This document shows positions 31,691 to 43,466 of a stretch of DNA of 64,000 nucleotides, in pieces. The stretch is from Metridium senile. Lineage: Eukaryota; Cnidaria; Anthozoa; Actiniaria; Metridiidae. The position numbers and the translations under genes are program-made. The DNA is taken from positions 2,810,501 through 2,874,500 of the forward strand of contig OX459103.1 of the NCBI GenBank assembly GCA_949775045.1, in the 5' to 3' direction. Numbering within the stretch: position 1 is the first letter of the stretch; every line of letters begins with the position of its first letter. Below the pieces are notes generated by a model. It did no database searches, was not told the origin of the DNA, and was given only the letters and a program-made list of their open reading frames with translations.

Positions 31691-32055
31691 CCGCTGGATT
31701 ATGGCATCTATCAAATTATCCATTTCGTTGTGTTTCAACAAACACGGCTATCACGAAGTTAACCGACATAACTTCATCGAAGGACAGTCGATATCTGTTC
31801 AAAAAATGCGCGAGTTCCAAGTTAGTTGGAGACGATCGAAAGTATCAAATTTGAAAGGTTAGCTAGCTAAATAAAAGTTGACAAAAATGAAAAATTGTCT
31901 TCCTTGCAAGCGAATGCATTAGCCCAGGATTCTTTTTTGGTACGCTGAATCATGCCATCTATTTATCCATCTATTTCCTTGTGTTTCAACAAACACGACT
32001 ATCGCGATATTCACCGACATAACTTCATCTTAGGACACTAGATTTCTGTTCAAAA
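31691..32055 (+). repeat. Two direct copies of a ~112-bp segment
   Basis: 31691-31805 and 31942-32055 share CTTGTGTTTCAACAAACACG, ACCGACATAACTTCATC and TTTCTGTTCAAAA, about 251 bp apart. No frame is shared through both. Origin unknown; probably an old tandem duplication. Confidence 0.65.
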
Positions 32056-32227
32056 CCTGCCCTTTATATACCCCTCGATTTGGCTCGCTTAGTTCAAATT
32101 TCCCACGAATGAAAACAATAGAACAACAGGTGAATTGAGGATACCTAAACAAGTCATTTGTGGACTTAATCGGTCAATATTTACCCGTGGCGCCCTTGCA
32201 GGTTGCGGGCACACGTGTTAATGTAAT

Positions 32228-32790
32228 CAAATATTAGATCAAGATGAATTTAATCAAGTTAGTTTAATGTTTGAATGGATGAATGGGCTTTATAATTTAA
32301 CGAGAAAACCTCGTGATTTTCACTATAATTATGTGCTACTCAAATTTTAAGAATACTTAAATATTAGATCAAGATGGATTTAATCAAGTTAGTATAATGT
32401 TTGAATGGATGAATGGGCTTTATAATTTAAGGAGAAAACCTCGTGATTTTCACTATAATTATTTGCTTCTCAAAAATTCCTTTTTTTTAGAATACTTAGA
32501 ATACTTAAATATCCAATCAAGATGGAATTAATCAAGTTAGTATTATGTTTGAACGGATGTTCACTATTAGGTGCTTTTCAAATACTTAGAAAAATTCCTT
32601 TTTTAAGAATACTTAGGATACTGAAATATTAGTTCAAGATGGAATCATTCAAGTTACTATATATAATGTTTGAATGGATGAATGGGCTTTATTTTAGGTG
32701 AAAGCCTGATGATTTTCACTATTAGGTGCTTTTCAAATACTTAGAAACAAACGTTTTTTAAGAATACTTAGAAAATATCTAGAATTATAA
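32228..32790 (+). repeat. Degenerate tandem repeat, ~117-148 bp period, 4 copies
   Basis: Copies begin near 32231, 32361, 32509 and 32626 with ATATTAGATCAAGATGGA and contain AATGTTTGAATGGATGAATG and GATTTTCACTAT. Copies 3 and 4 carry internal deletions. Non-coding. Confidence 0.8.
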
Positions 32791-34050
32791 AGAGTTTGAG
32801 AACTATAAGATAAATAGAAATGAAAAAAAATTAATAAATGGTCTCCCCTAATAAGAAGTGATTACACGAACTGAGAAAGTACATCTCAGTGTTTAATAAA
32901 TGAAACATGTGTAGGACTCAACGGAGACTCATATCAGTCTGTAATTCGAAACCCACGTCCTTTTTATAACCAAAGTTAATTTATAGTAATAAATATTGCA
33001 CTTCTGTTTAATTGTGTTTTCTATATCATATTTTTAATGATTCTAAACATAAAAAAATCATTGTTTTTAAATTTATATTCCCATATCTTCTCTTCGGGTA
33101 AAGACTATTCTGAATCCGGGAACAAAAATATCACAACGGGTCTTCCCGGCCGAGAATTCATTTAAACCTATCATATAACCTAACCTATCGATTAGTGTCA
33201 TATTCATTGAATACTTTACTGCGGGATTGATATCGAGTGCCTGATTAGATCTTGAATTAGTATATTGGACTCTGTTATCTTATTCTATCATTATTCTCAT
33301 TGTCTTTGTTTACGGTTCTACCCCGGCTTATTATGGGAACTCATTAAAATCTATAAAAACGGTAATATACCCGAATCTAAATAGCTTGATTTTTATGGTT
33401 TATTTGCTTCTACTTTAAATTTCGATTATTTTTTACGTTACCTTTAAGCAATATTTTGTACAATTTTCTTGGTTTTCACATTTTATTTTGAAACATGCCA
33501 TAAGCATATATTCTTTTTTCAAGTAAAGATCAACTTTCAGTTTGACCGAATAAATTCAGTTTTATTATTCAACTTTAAATCAGAAACTCTAGCTTTAATT
33601 CCAATCATATAAACGTCATGTCAATCCATGAAATATTAGTCGACATATTTTCTACAATTATTTTGGTTTTTACATAGTTAAACAATGAGCTCAGTTTGGT
33701 ATTTTAAATCATTGTTTCACTTCAAGATGGTGTGTTGATCTTGATGCCTGCAGTGTTAAATCTTGTTATGCTTTTGGTAGAACAATTCGACATAAAAAGG
33801 CACAACAATAGCACAGATGTCGTTTGCTTTTTATGAAAGCAAAGCTCAATAACTCTAGGTGATACAATTCATTCAGTCCTGCCCGTCTTTTCTTTAGTGA
33901 AACACTTTCAATCAACACTCACTACTTTATTCATAGATGATAATAATCGCCAACCTCCAACATCAATGCACATCAATGAGTTGTTTTGAATAAAACATAT
34001 TGAGCTTGGCTTCAGAGTCTATTTCCTCTCGTCAGTATATTCATGTCAAA
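32791..34050. other. Non-coding stretch
   Basis: AT-rich, no recognisable gene, RNA or inverted-repeat element on either strand. Confidence 0.4.
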
Positions 34051-34380
34051 GCTTGAACATCAGAAGCCTCTCAACTCGGACCGTAAAGTACCTCGGAAAA
34101 ACATTCTTTCGATCAATGAATCAAGTGTTAGATTAAGTCTGAGTAAATTAGTCTCTTTAATTCAATTTTACGCGAAAAGTCATTTTAAATCTGCTCAAAC
34201 GTACTCTTTTATTGAATTGAAACGAAAGCTTGAACATGAATCTTCCCTCGCTCAGATCGGCTTAAATACCTTGAAAAATAATAATTTCGATCAATGAATC
34301 AAGTGTTATATTAAGTCTGAGTAAACTACACAAAATGATATCTGTATGAACGTACTCTATTATTGAATTCAGAAACGACG
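34051..34380 (+). repeat. Direct duplication, ~178-bp period, 2 copies
   Basis: Copies start at 34051 and 34228 with GCTTGAACAT and share TTCGATCAATGAATCAAGTG, TTAAGTCTGAGTAAA and CGTACTCTNTTATTGAATT. The 84-codon frame across the first copy is broken in the second, so it is not treated as a gene. Confidence 0.75.
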
Positions 34381-35189
34381 TGGGCATGCTCCGAACGCGC
34401 GAAGGAAGTATGTTATTTATGCAACAACAGATTTCGGCCATACTGTGTAAATAAATTAAAACACAACAGTAGGTAGCCATTTTAGAAATTAATGAGCGTT
34501 CGTTTTAAGGCGTTTTATATATTTGCGACAGTAATAACAAATAGCTAGCCACATCTACATTCAAACTAGAGATATGTACTTCATGTTTGCGGCAAACTTG
34601 GAATAATCAGTTATTTTTCTGCTATTTTTTCACTGTGAAGTTTGAATATTTTTTCTAACTGTTCTTGCCACAACGATATCGATGTTAGAATACGACCATA
34701 ACTAAAATTAATTCTATACCCGGATTTATGTTTCTTCATTTTGAAAGTTCAGTTTTTAATAAACAAAGTCTTTTTCAGATATGGTTTTGAACAAGGACAA
34801 CAAAATGAGCTACCACCATGAAACGCAGGTCGCAATTCGGTTGCAGCTAAAATTGGGACACCTGTTTTCTTTAGATGTTGTTGTGGAAAAATGTTATTCT
34901 CTCAGCATGTATTGTAGGCCTTTAAACTACCCGCTCTTTTGTGAAATAACGGGCACTGTAAATTAGTTTTGTTCGACCTGTTTTTATGTTTAATTATTAA
35001 AGCATTGTTGGATGTAACACTTGCCTTAGCTTGTTGAGAGTCATTTCTTAAGTGTGCCGCCATACATGCAGTCATTATTTGCAACCATGATGTTCTCTAC
35101 AGGCCGTGTAGATTATGCATGAGATGTTTTGGGTGAGGGCCAAATGCTTTTGTTTCTTGGTGGATCAATAAGCCACTGACAAAGCCAGA
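34381..35189. other. Non-coding stretch
   Basis: No supported feature. The short frames at 34781-34966 and 34902-35084 overlap on opposite strands and show no domain. Confidence 0.35.
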
Positions 35190-35236
35190 GCTAGGAGAAG
35201 AAGAAGAAGAAGAAGAAGAAGAAGAAGAAGAAGAAG

Positions 35237-35267
<31 letters not shown>

Positions 35268-35350
35268 CTGAACAACAACAAAATCTATATAGTTATTCTT
35301 CTTCTTCTTCTTCTTCTTCTCCTTCTTCTTTTTCTTCTTTTTCTTTTTTC
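35190..35350. repeat. Compound microsatellite (GAA)n-(CAA)n ... (TTC)n
   Basis: About 15 GAA units run into about 9 CAA units, then after ~30 bp comes a TTC-rich tract. The GAA and TTC tracts are complementary and can form a hairpin or triplex. Likely length-variable. Confidence 0.9.
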
Positions 35351-35548
35351 CTCTCTTGGCCGCCTAATTCTTCTTATCACAAACTATTCTTAGCTATAAT
35401 TGTCTTATTGTTATATCAGTTTTGTCTCGTTGCATTGCCGTTTGAGCACAAAGACGATGTTTTACCAGCACCGTCCAAAAGTCATCCAATGTCATCTATT
35501 CAATGCAATGCAATGCATGTTTTATACTCAGTATCTCTCTTAGTCTAA

Positions 35549-35697
35549 CTCTTTTACTCCGACGAAGGGCTAAAGCTCGAAACGTCAATAAATTTAAGTC
35601 AACATTTTTTACGGTGTTAGAAATTTCATTATATATTACCTATCGTTTATATCAAACACCGACGCAGCCTATACTAGTTTACTCGCTAGTTTCCATG
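35549..35697 (-). mobile_element. Dispersed single-monomer element of the 95-bp family
   Basis: On the minus strand it reads ATGGAAACTAGCGAG, one full 95-bp monomer core, then TTGACGTTTCGAGCTTTAGC, CCTTCGTCGGAGTAAAAGAG. This is the unexpanded form of the arrays that follow the genes. The ATGCAATGCAATG motif flanks both sides. Confidence 0.75.
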
Positions 35698-36077
35698 ACT
35701 GTATATGCAATGCAATGTTGCCGGTGTGTATTTTGAACATTTTGTTTGAAAGCAGTAACTAGTAAAATACTGTAAATTTTAGGGATGTTTTCCAGTGCAC
35801 GTACAAAAATTACAAGTAGAAGTAAAAACAAAAAAATGTTTTGTAAATATATGTAAATATGGTAGAGCTTGCCAGCACCTTACCTATAGTGACTGGTAGT
35901 GACTAGTCAATAACACAGGTGTGGGATTTAAAGATCAACATCTGGAACAACAGCAAAAAAGACACAATATAATTTAAAATAAAACAGTTGAATAAATCCG
36001 CAAACAGTCTTGGTTAAAGCTATCCTTTTAACGATCTTATACTATCGATTTGTGTGTGTATGTTTACTACAATACAA

Positions 36078-36210
36078 ATGGAAACTAGCGAGTAAACTAT
36101 AGTATAGGCTGCGTCAGTGTTAGATATAAACGATAGGTAATAGAATGAAATTTGTAACACCGTAAAAAAATAACTTAACTTTACTGACGTTTCGAATTTA
36201 GCCCTTCGTC
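36078..36210 (+). mobile_element. Dispersed single-monomer element of the 95-bp family
   Basis: TGGAAACTAGCGAG, monomer core with minor variants (GCGTCAGTGTTAGATATAAA), then CTGACGTTTCGAATTTAGCC. It lies in the opposite orientation to, and about 0.4 kb from, the previous one. Confidence 0.75.
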
Positions 36211-36779
36211 TTTAGCCCTTACAATATACTAAAACTGTAGTTCACCGTTTGTGGTGCGATATTATTTTTTGAATACATCGGTACCTTTATCATAACTGAT
36301 ATAAATATTGATACACATATTTCATAAGACTTTAAGGGAGTTTCAAGCTGGGAGTACGCCTTTTTGTATTCAGTTATTATGAAAAACAAAAGTAAAAATT
36401 TTAGATTTGGATTTTTATACAGATGTCAGATCTTTAACCTCTTAGTTTTGGTTAGTTTTTAGTTTTGGATTGAGATACAGATGTTAACCTCTTTTTGAAA
36501 CAGGTATATATAAATATTTTTAAATCTCTTTTGATTAAACATGCACCATTTGGATCTTTGCCTCAAGGGAAAATATGTTTTTGAATGCCAACACAAGGAA
36601 CAAGGTCAATGTAGAACAATGCTAGAATATAGCCACAAGGTGCTTGTCTTGAGAAAGTTCGCTCAAGTCGGCAACAATTGTTCAAGCGTGTGAGCGTAGA
36701 TTTTTTACCGTGAGAATCCAACGATAAACAATAGCAATTGAGTTAGGAAAAGTTGGCCTTAAAATGACTAACTCGTGTG

Positions 36780-37720
36780 CTTTTGTTAGTCAAACTGGTG
36801 ACTGTTTCGATTCACTAAGATTAACACATTTTCAAGGATTTGGATAGTCAACAATAACTGAATACATTGGAAAACATCGGCCCGTTTGATATGCCTTTTT
36901 ATTGAAATAGAAAATTTGGTGATCACTTTCATAATACACACTTTAATACTGTGAGCCCATTTGACATACATGCTTTTCAGTGGGGAAACAATTGTTGATC
37001 TCCGAGTTCAAGGTGCACGCTTTGTAAGTGAGTCAATTTGAAACGCCTTTTAAGAAAATTGAATTCCAGTGGTGATCACTTTCATAATACACAATTTAAT
37101 AAGTGAGCCAATTTGACATGCTTTTTACGAAAACATTTTTTGATCTCATTCAAGATATACGCAATATAAGTGAGCTAATTTGACACACATTTTAGGACAA
37201 ATTCTAGTGGTGATCACTTTCATAATAGACAATTTCATATACTGTGAGCCAATTTGACATGCTTTTCAGTAGGAAAACATTTGGTGATCTCATTCAAGAT
37301 ACACGCTTTATAAGTGAGCTAATTTGACACGCCTTTTAATTAAGAGAACTGAATTCCAGTGGCGATCACTTTCATAATAAACAATTTAATAAGTGAGCTC
37401 AGTAATTTGAAACGCATTTTATGAGAAATTCCAGTGATGAACACTTTGAAAATACGTTTCAAATTTACAAGTGATCCAATTTGAGAGGCAAACAGAGAAA
37501 ATAGAAACATTTGATGAGCACATTCATACATAATACACGGTCCGATTACAGAACTTTTTAAAGTGGGCTAATTTGACATGCTGCTTAGGCAAGCATTTTG
37601 TGATCCCATTCAAGAAAAACGCTTTAATATAAAGAGAGCTAATTCGACCAGACTTTTTTTAGTAGAAAAGCATGAGTTGCTCATATGTTCAAAACACACG
37701 GTCCAATCAAAAAAATTGGG
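36780..37720 (+). repeat. Degenerate tandem repeat with alternating ~75-bp half-units (~150-bp dimer)
   Basis: Two related half-units alternate: one has GTGATCACTTTCATAATACA and the other GTGATCTCATTCAAGATACA. Both are followed by AAGTGAGCTAATTTGACACG. Type-one units start near 36919, 37072, 37210 and 37362; type-two near 36993, 37139 and 37282. More decayed units continue to about 37720. Confidence 0.8.
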
Positions 37721-40504
37721 TTTTGGAAAAAAATGTTTTATAAACAAATACATTTACATTTGCTGGGCTCTTTGGGGTGCTCTTTTCAAGCATTTTGATC
37801 GTAAACAAAAAATTATTTAGGCATTGTCTTCTTCAATCGTTATTGAGCCTGCGATAACCATGGACAGCAGATGTCTTTTTGTTAAAGAAAAAAATTCCGG
37901 GCTGTGTACAAGGTGGATTGGTAACAAGAATCCGCGCGTAAGCATTCATGGGTATTTTTCAAAATGGCTTCTATTTAATTTGTTTTGTAAAGTTCACAAC
38001 TAAAAATAATATTACAACTAAGAATAACAAAACTAAGAATAACAAAAATTAGAAAACAATAATAACAAGCTACATAGAAAAATATTGAATTAAATATTAA
38101 CAAATATGACTACTTCGGCTATCTTTGAAGACTCAAGCCGGAGTAAGCAAGTTGAAAAACCACTTCATGATCTTTCTAAAATAAGTTAGGAAATGGTATA
38201 AAGTGTATTTATTTTTCAAATCTCCAGCTTTAGTCTTACTATTATTGCTCAATATATACATATAGTTGTTTCATTCAGTGTTTTCTTTTAATGGCAATAA
38301 CAATTCTTATTGTTTAAAAAGTCTTAAATATTGAAGCTACGAAGTTTACGAAGGTAATAAACTTTGCCTTATTTATAATAAAGTTACACAGTATGGGGGA
38401 GAAAAATAAACTTTATTATGATATTTTGGATAATTTGCTAGGATGTTTTCGACTTACAAATATGAAAATATCACCTTGGCAAAAAAAGATGATTCATTCA
38501 AGAAATATATTTTATCAAAACAAAAAAGTTTAAGCTTTGTGTCACAGTACTGGTTGACGAACTGTAGGTCAATGTCGAAGGTGAATTTATAAGCAACACA
38601 TTTAGTAATTACTTTCGCCATCCATTGACTCAATTACAGATTTAACAACAGGAAACGCACACAGAGCTAAGCTTGTAATTGACCATGCATCTGAATTTGA
38701 ACTCATTTCATGCAAATAAAAAAATGACCCGGATGACAATTGATTACTGATTTTTTTTTTTTCACTGCTAAAGTTTTCCCGCCGAAAGTGATTCAGTTTT
38801 GCAGACGCGTGCGCCATTTGAAAGCCAGATCTGCCTCTAAATAATTTGATTTCATTTTATAAGTGTTATATTTTTGGTCCATTTTTGCCGCCATTATATT
38901 TTCCCGCCAAAAACGAGTTCCAGACGCGCGCGCGTGCCTTTCAGTCAAAATACAAGATCAAAAAGCCAAAAGCTTAAAAAGTTCCAACACTTGCGGCTTT
39001 TGATCACACCACTTATAGCATATCTTTATTATGCTTTCGGGTTTAGCACATGGCTTTTTACAATGTACCACATGCTAATTTGAACTGAAGGCACGTGGAT
39101 TTAATTAAGTATCAAAGGAGAGTTTATTTGTTGTTTTGTGTATGACTTTAAGCTCACAATGACGAACTGCTTGAACGACTTATGGTTTAGAAACACGGCC
39201 GAATATCAGACAAAACTAATTTGATGAATTATAAACACACAGAAAGTGTGAAGAAATAAGATGCTCTTTTCAACTTCTGTGGAAACAGACTTCAAGTACA
39301 ACAAACATCTGCCCCAAGACGAAAAAGTTGCAAGACATATCTAATTCTCTTCATTTATTTTGAAAGTGTTGCTTTAAAAAGTTCAAGTACACTTTCTACA
39401 CTCTCTGGTCTTCATATCTGGTAGAATTGTGCCTGATTTCTTCGTAAATTTCAACGAGTGTTCAATTCCAAGCATCACAGTTTTATTTTTGGAGACGTCG
39501 TCTAAATCATTTTCAGCTTTATCGAGGTAAGTTATTACAAAAAACTTCATATCTCTGTAGCTCCAAATGTTGTATTGCAGCTATTATAAGATTTGTGTAC
39601 AAGAAAATACAACTTATCATACAAATTTCGTTATCTAAGCAAACAAATAGACGTCAGTGTTGATTGATTATACGCAATGTGAAACTTCTATTTTGAAAAG
39701 GGATATTGAGGTAAATAATTTGTTTTGATTATAAAAATTTGCAAAAGATAAAATACGCTATTAACATGACATATCCCAAACTACAAAAATGAAGCAGAAT
39801 CGAAATCGAAATCAGTTCAACAATAACTTATTTGAATTAAGTTAAAGCAAATTAAAGATTTTAAACTCACTGATACCAAATAAGAAAACTATAAAAATAA
39901 CTACGGTGTTTCGATTGAATTAGGTTAGGTTAATTAGTTAAAAAAGCTATCTTCTATCTTAATTAATTAGTTAGAAAAAAAACTAATGAAAATCAAACGA
40001 AAAAATATATCAATAACTCAACTATAAAAACAATTTATTTATTGCTACAACTATCGTCAAAATATTAAGTAACATTTTCTCTTTTACATGCTTTTGCGTT
40101 ATTAAAGAAAAAGGGTTTCTATAAAGTGTTCTACAAAGCGAAAAACTCCACTGGGCTCCCTATGTTATCTCATTCCACAGGCATCCCAATTTCGGATAAC
40201 AATATGATCACTTTATTATTAGTTCTAATCGACTTTTGTTTCCAAACCGTGTGCTCTTGTTAAGTTCTTTCCTTTTTGCATTCTGCGGCGTTTATTTTCC
40301 TGGACTGGAGTGAATGGATAGCAGATCGAACTCCACTAGCAAATGCTATATTGCCAATTTGTCATTAGCATTAGTGTCATATTTTTAGTAATTTAATTTA
40401 TTTAATGTTCGGGAAAATAGGAATAAAAGGCCTACATATATAGTTTGCTTAAACTAGTACATAAGTTACAAACTTGCATTCGTGTCCTTTAGAATTTCGA
40501 CCAA
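37721..40504. other. Mostly non-coding; possible GC-rich control region at 38760-38940
   Basis: Two TTTTCCCGCC motifs (E2F-like; near 38774 and 38901) and CG-rich words (GACGCGTGCGCC, GACGCGCGCGCG) lie close together in otherwise AT-rich DNA. A 71-codon minus-strand frame (38602-38817) starts beside them, and a GTAAGT donor-like site lies at about 39527. None of this proves a gene. Nothing else is recognised in this stretch. Confidence 0.3.
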
Positions 40505-40820
40505 TATACACCTATTTCAATAATCGTTGTCGCAAGCAAAACTACACGGTCCACACTCTAAAGCCTGCCGAAGTATGTCGGTATTTCTTCTCTTGCTATC
40601 GATTTATTCATAGCATATTTTAGTTATACGTGCATGTTTGTGTTATATGAACATAACAAATTGTTGTAGTGGTAGATTATGAAACAAATATTTCTTGAAA
40701 AGCGCGTAATAAATCACACATGTACATTCAGTTCAAATTATCGACATATGCATCCTTTGCAGGCTTCAGAGTGTGGACTGTAGCTTCGGCTGCGACAGCG
40801 ATTTTTGAAATAGGTGTATA
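40505..40820. mobile_element. Foldback MITE (~316 bp), TATACACC ends
   Basis: Inverted arms of about 65 bp begin TATACACCTATTTCAATAAT and end TTTTGAAATAGGTGTATA; both carry a GGTCCACACTCTAAAGCC-type segment. A TA target duplication is likely. A solitary relic with the same end and CTGCAAAGGATG lies near 42515-42560. Confidence 0.8.
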
Positions 40821-40889
40821 TCAGTGAACTCAAAGAACAATAATTTTTGAATATTAATTAGGTTGGGTAGTAAAACAGTTTTGACAAAG

Positions 40890-40914
40890 CAACAGACAGA
40901 CAGACAGACAGACA
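40890..40914. repeat. (GACA)n microsatellite
   Basis: About six tetranucleotide CAGA units. It overlaps a minus-strand frame (40766-41170) whose SLSVCLSVC run is only this repeat translated. Confidence 0.85.
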
Positions 40915-41574
40915 ATGAGACAAAGAGAAGTTGACTCCACCCATCAATCACATATTTGATGACTAGCAATGTTGACGCATGTACTTTGTTGATAAAACTG
41001 AGCCAGCGATTAGAGATCATCTGCTCATTAGCACTGGTCCTAACAACACTACTACCAGCAACAACGCCATCATCATCATAGGCAAGACAAGAGTACAATA
41101 ATCTAGGACATATCACTAATTTATATCGATTATAATACAGATTATGAAATATTTGAAACACTACGAACATTCTGATTGTGTGGCTACCGTGTTTATATCA
41201 GAGGACAGAGAAACACTCAGCAAAAAATAAATAAAACATATATGTAATGAACGAAATTTGAAATAAGACGTCCTCTTGTATCTTTATACTCTGGAAAAAA
41301 AAACTCTGGGACGTGCTGTAGAGCAATCGAAAAGTCAAAGAAACACTCGGCTACTCCTCGTGTTTCTTTAAAACTTCTCTCTTACTGATACTCCAGCGTG
41401 TTTACATCACAATATATAGACACGCGCGCTGTTTTATAATCCTTAAGTAATAATAATAACAATTTAAATAAGGCGCTCATAGCGTAAATAATGAATATAT
41501 CATACATGATATCATATCATAGTTTAAACAGTGCACGCAAATAGTACAGTATTTTAAAGTATAAAGTTAAGAGA

Positions 41575-41645
41575 CCGGTCCGGGAGGTGTAATATTACGC
41601 GGAAACCTGCCGGCTCTTCGCGGGAGAGCCGCTCCTTTTTTTAGT
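41575..41645. other. Isolated GC-rich patch with hairpin and T-run
   Basis: A ~70-bp GC-rich block in AT-rich DNA contains GTAATATTAC, a perfect 10-bp palindrome, and a hairpin GGCTCT-TCGCGGG-AGAGCC followed by a run of seven T. The hairpin plus T-run could terminate a Pol III transcript, but I recognise no RNA family and see no box A/B upstream. Confidence 0.35.
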
Positions 41646-42599
41646 GATCATGGTTTGATGTCTTTGTAGAGTATTAATTCCGAAATGATCTCAAGTTAGA
41701 CAGATAACTTAATTTATAGGATGCATAGGATAAATATTTAGGTACATATCATTATATAATCATGACAATACATATGATGTAGAAGCTCTAGGAAAGGGTG
41801 AATGTCAGTAAATAACACTACCTTGTATATAGGTACATAAGTTTACCATTTTTACTTTTGAAATGTCAGTAATACTCTCTTGCATGTATAGTTGCATAAA
41901 TAACTCGTCTAAAACTACAGTAACACTCACTTTTATAACTGAGGTGCACAAACTAATATTATTTTCATTTTTACGAAGGATTAACGTCCAAAAAGTCAGT
42001 AAGTAACACTCTCTTTTGTAAACAGTTACTATCTTTACTTTAACGAAGAATAAATGGCCAAAACATCAGTATATTATTGATCATTTTGACTAAAATGATC
42101 CATACGTATTTCAAAGATATATATCTATAATTCCATATTTTAAGACATGCTGATTAGAATATAAATGAATCACTTTTTCCCGTAAAATTCAAAGTAGTCA
42201 TACTCTGCATAAAATGATGGATTACAAAAAAGATCACGATATAAATTCTTTTTGTCTTAGAATGATCTTTTACCTGAAACAAGTACATGCATGATATCAA
42301 TGAACCCAAAAAACAATTATTAAAAAAGTTAAATTAAAATTTGAAATAATAATAGGAACTTCTTGGTATATATATGTGAAAGGCTTGAGTCTTTATTAAG
42401 ATCATAATTATATTCACTAAATGACTTAGATTATGATGGATTTTTTTCCGGTGTAATGTTCACACGATATGTCACTTTTAAATGGTTTTCTTTCTGAGAA
42501 TGACATGAAGGCTATATATACACCTATTTCAAAACTTAGGTTGTCTGCAAAGGATGTCGGTAATATGAAAATAACTATTTGTGATTTATTGCGAATTTT

Positions 42600-42820
42600 T
42601 TTTTTCTTGAAGAAGAAGAAGAATTGGCATCATCACCATCATCTTAATCATCATTACCCAAACATCGTCAACGCAGTCATCGTCATCGTCATCTGTATCA
42701 TCACCACGGACAACACTCATCATATTCACCAACAACTGAACATCAACAACAGCAATACCATCATTCATTATCATCAACAACAACAACAACAACAACAACA
42801 ATATCGACATCGTTTTCGTT
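42600..42820. repeat. Cryptically simple (CAT/CAA/GAA)n tract
   Basis: Imperfect triplet runs read as His/Asn/Gln-rich on + and Asp/Met-rich on -; open frames on both strands here are by-products of the repeat. Confidence 0.85.
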
Positions 42821-43332
42821 AAGCGAATATCTGAGCTAAATGTTTACTCGTCTGAAATCACTGGAAATCGGCATGAATTCACTGCATGAATACAATAATT
42901 TGTTCAATTGTATGTGCCAAGAGGAAAATCAAAATTAACAATATTATCAGGTTCCTTCTCATTTCTCGTTTCCAACAAGACTGCATGTGCTCAAACCACT
43001 AAAGGCCATTTTCAAATTATTTGCTAAAGGAAATCTTCATTTTCAACTTTAAGCCGGTAGATCAGTGCCACTGACAGTGGTCGTCAATTTTACCAAAGCG
43101 CGCCCTTCCTCATGAAGTGATATCATGTTTTTTCTTTCTGGTTTTCTTTGCTTGTTTTGTTTTGTTGTTTAGATTATTCTACTATGCTATTTTTGCGATG
43201 TGTTCAAGTTTTTCTTTTTGTATGATTGCATGCTCTCTGTGTTTTCTTTATTTTATTGATTTCTTTCTCGTTTATTTTATTTCATTATTAAATTGTTGAT
43301 GTTATCATTGCGTTATACATAGCCCCAAAAAA
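42821..43332. other. Non-coding stretch
   Basis: No supported feature; a T-rich run (43117-43299) gives a Phe-rich frame with no domain. Confidence 0.35.
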
Positions 43333-43466
43333 TGGAAACCAGCTAGTAAACTAGTATAAGCTGCGTCGGTGTTTGATATAAACGATATAATGAAATTTAA
43401 TGAAATATAATGAAATTTGTAACACCGTAAACTGACGTTTCGAGCTTTAGCCCTTCGTCGGACTAT
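43333..43466 (+). mobile_element. Dispersed single-monomer element of the 95-bp family
   Basis: TGGAAACCAGCTAGTAAACT, monomer core with a short internal duplication (ATAATGAAATTT twice), then CTGACGTTTCGAGCTTTAGC, CCTTCGTCGGA. Confidence 0.75.

Noticed and set aside
41575..41645. Endogenous circular-replicon (CRESS-like) origin from the TAATATTAC word
   Set aside because: The 9-mer is part of a simple palindrome, lacks the GC stem around it, and no Rep-like frame exists within several kilobases.
42469..42822. His/Asn/Gln-rich 117-codon frame and its minus-strand Asp-rich partner
   Set aside because: Both translate an imperfect triplet repeat; frames open on both strands are expected from such repeats. 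The same applies to 47210-47515.
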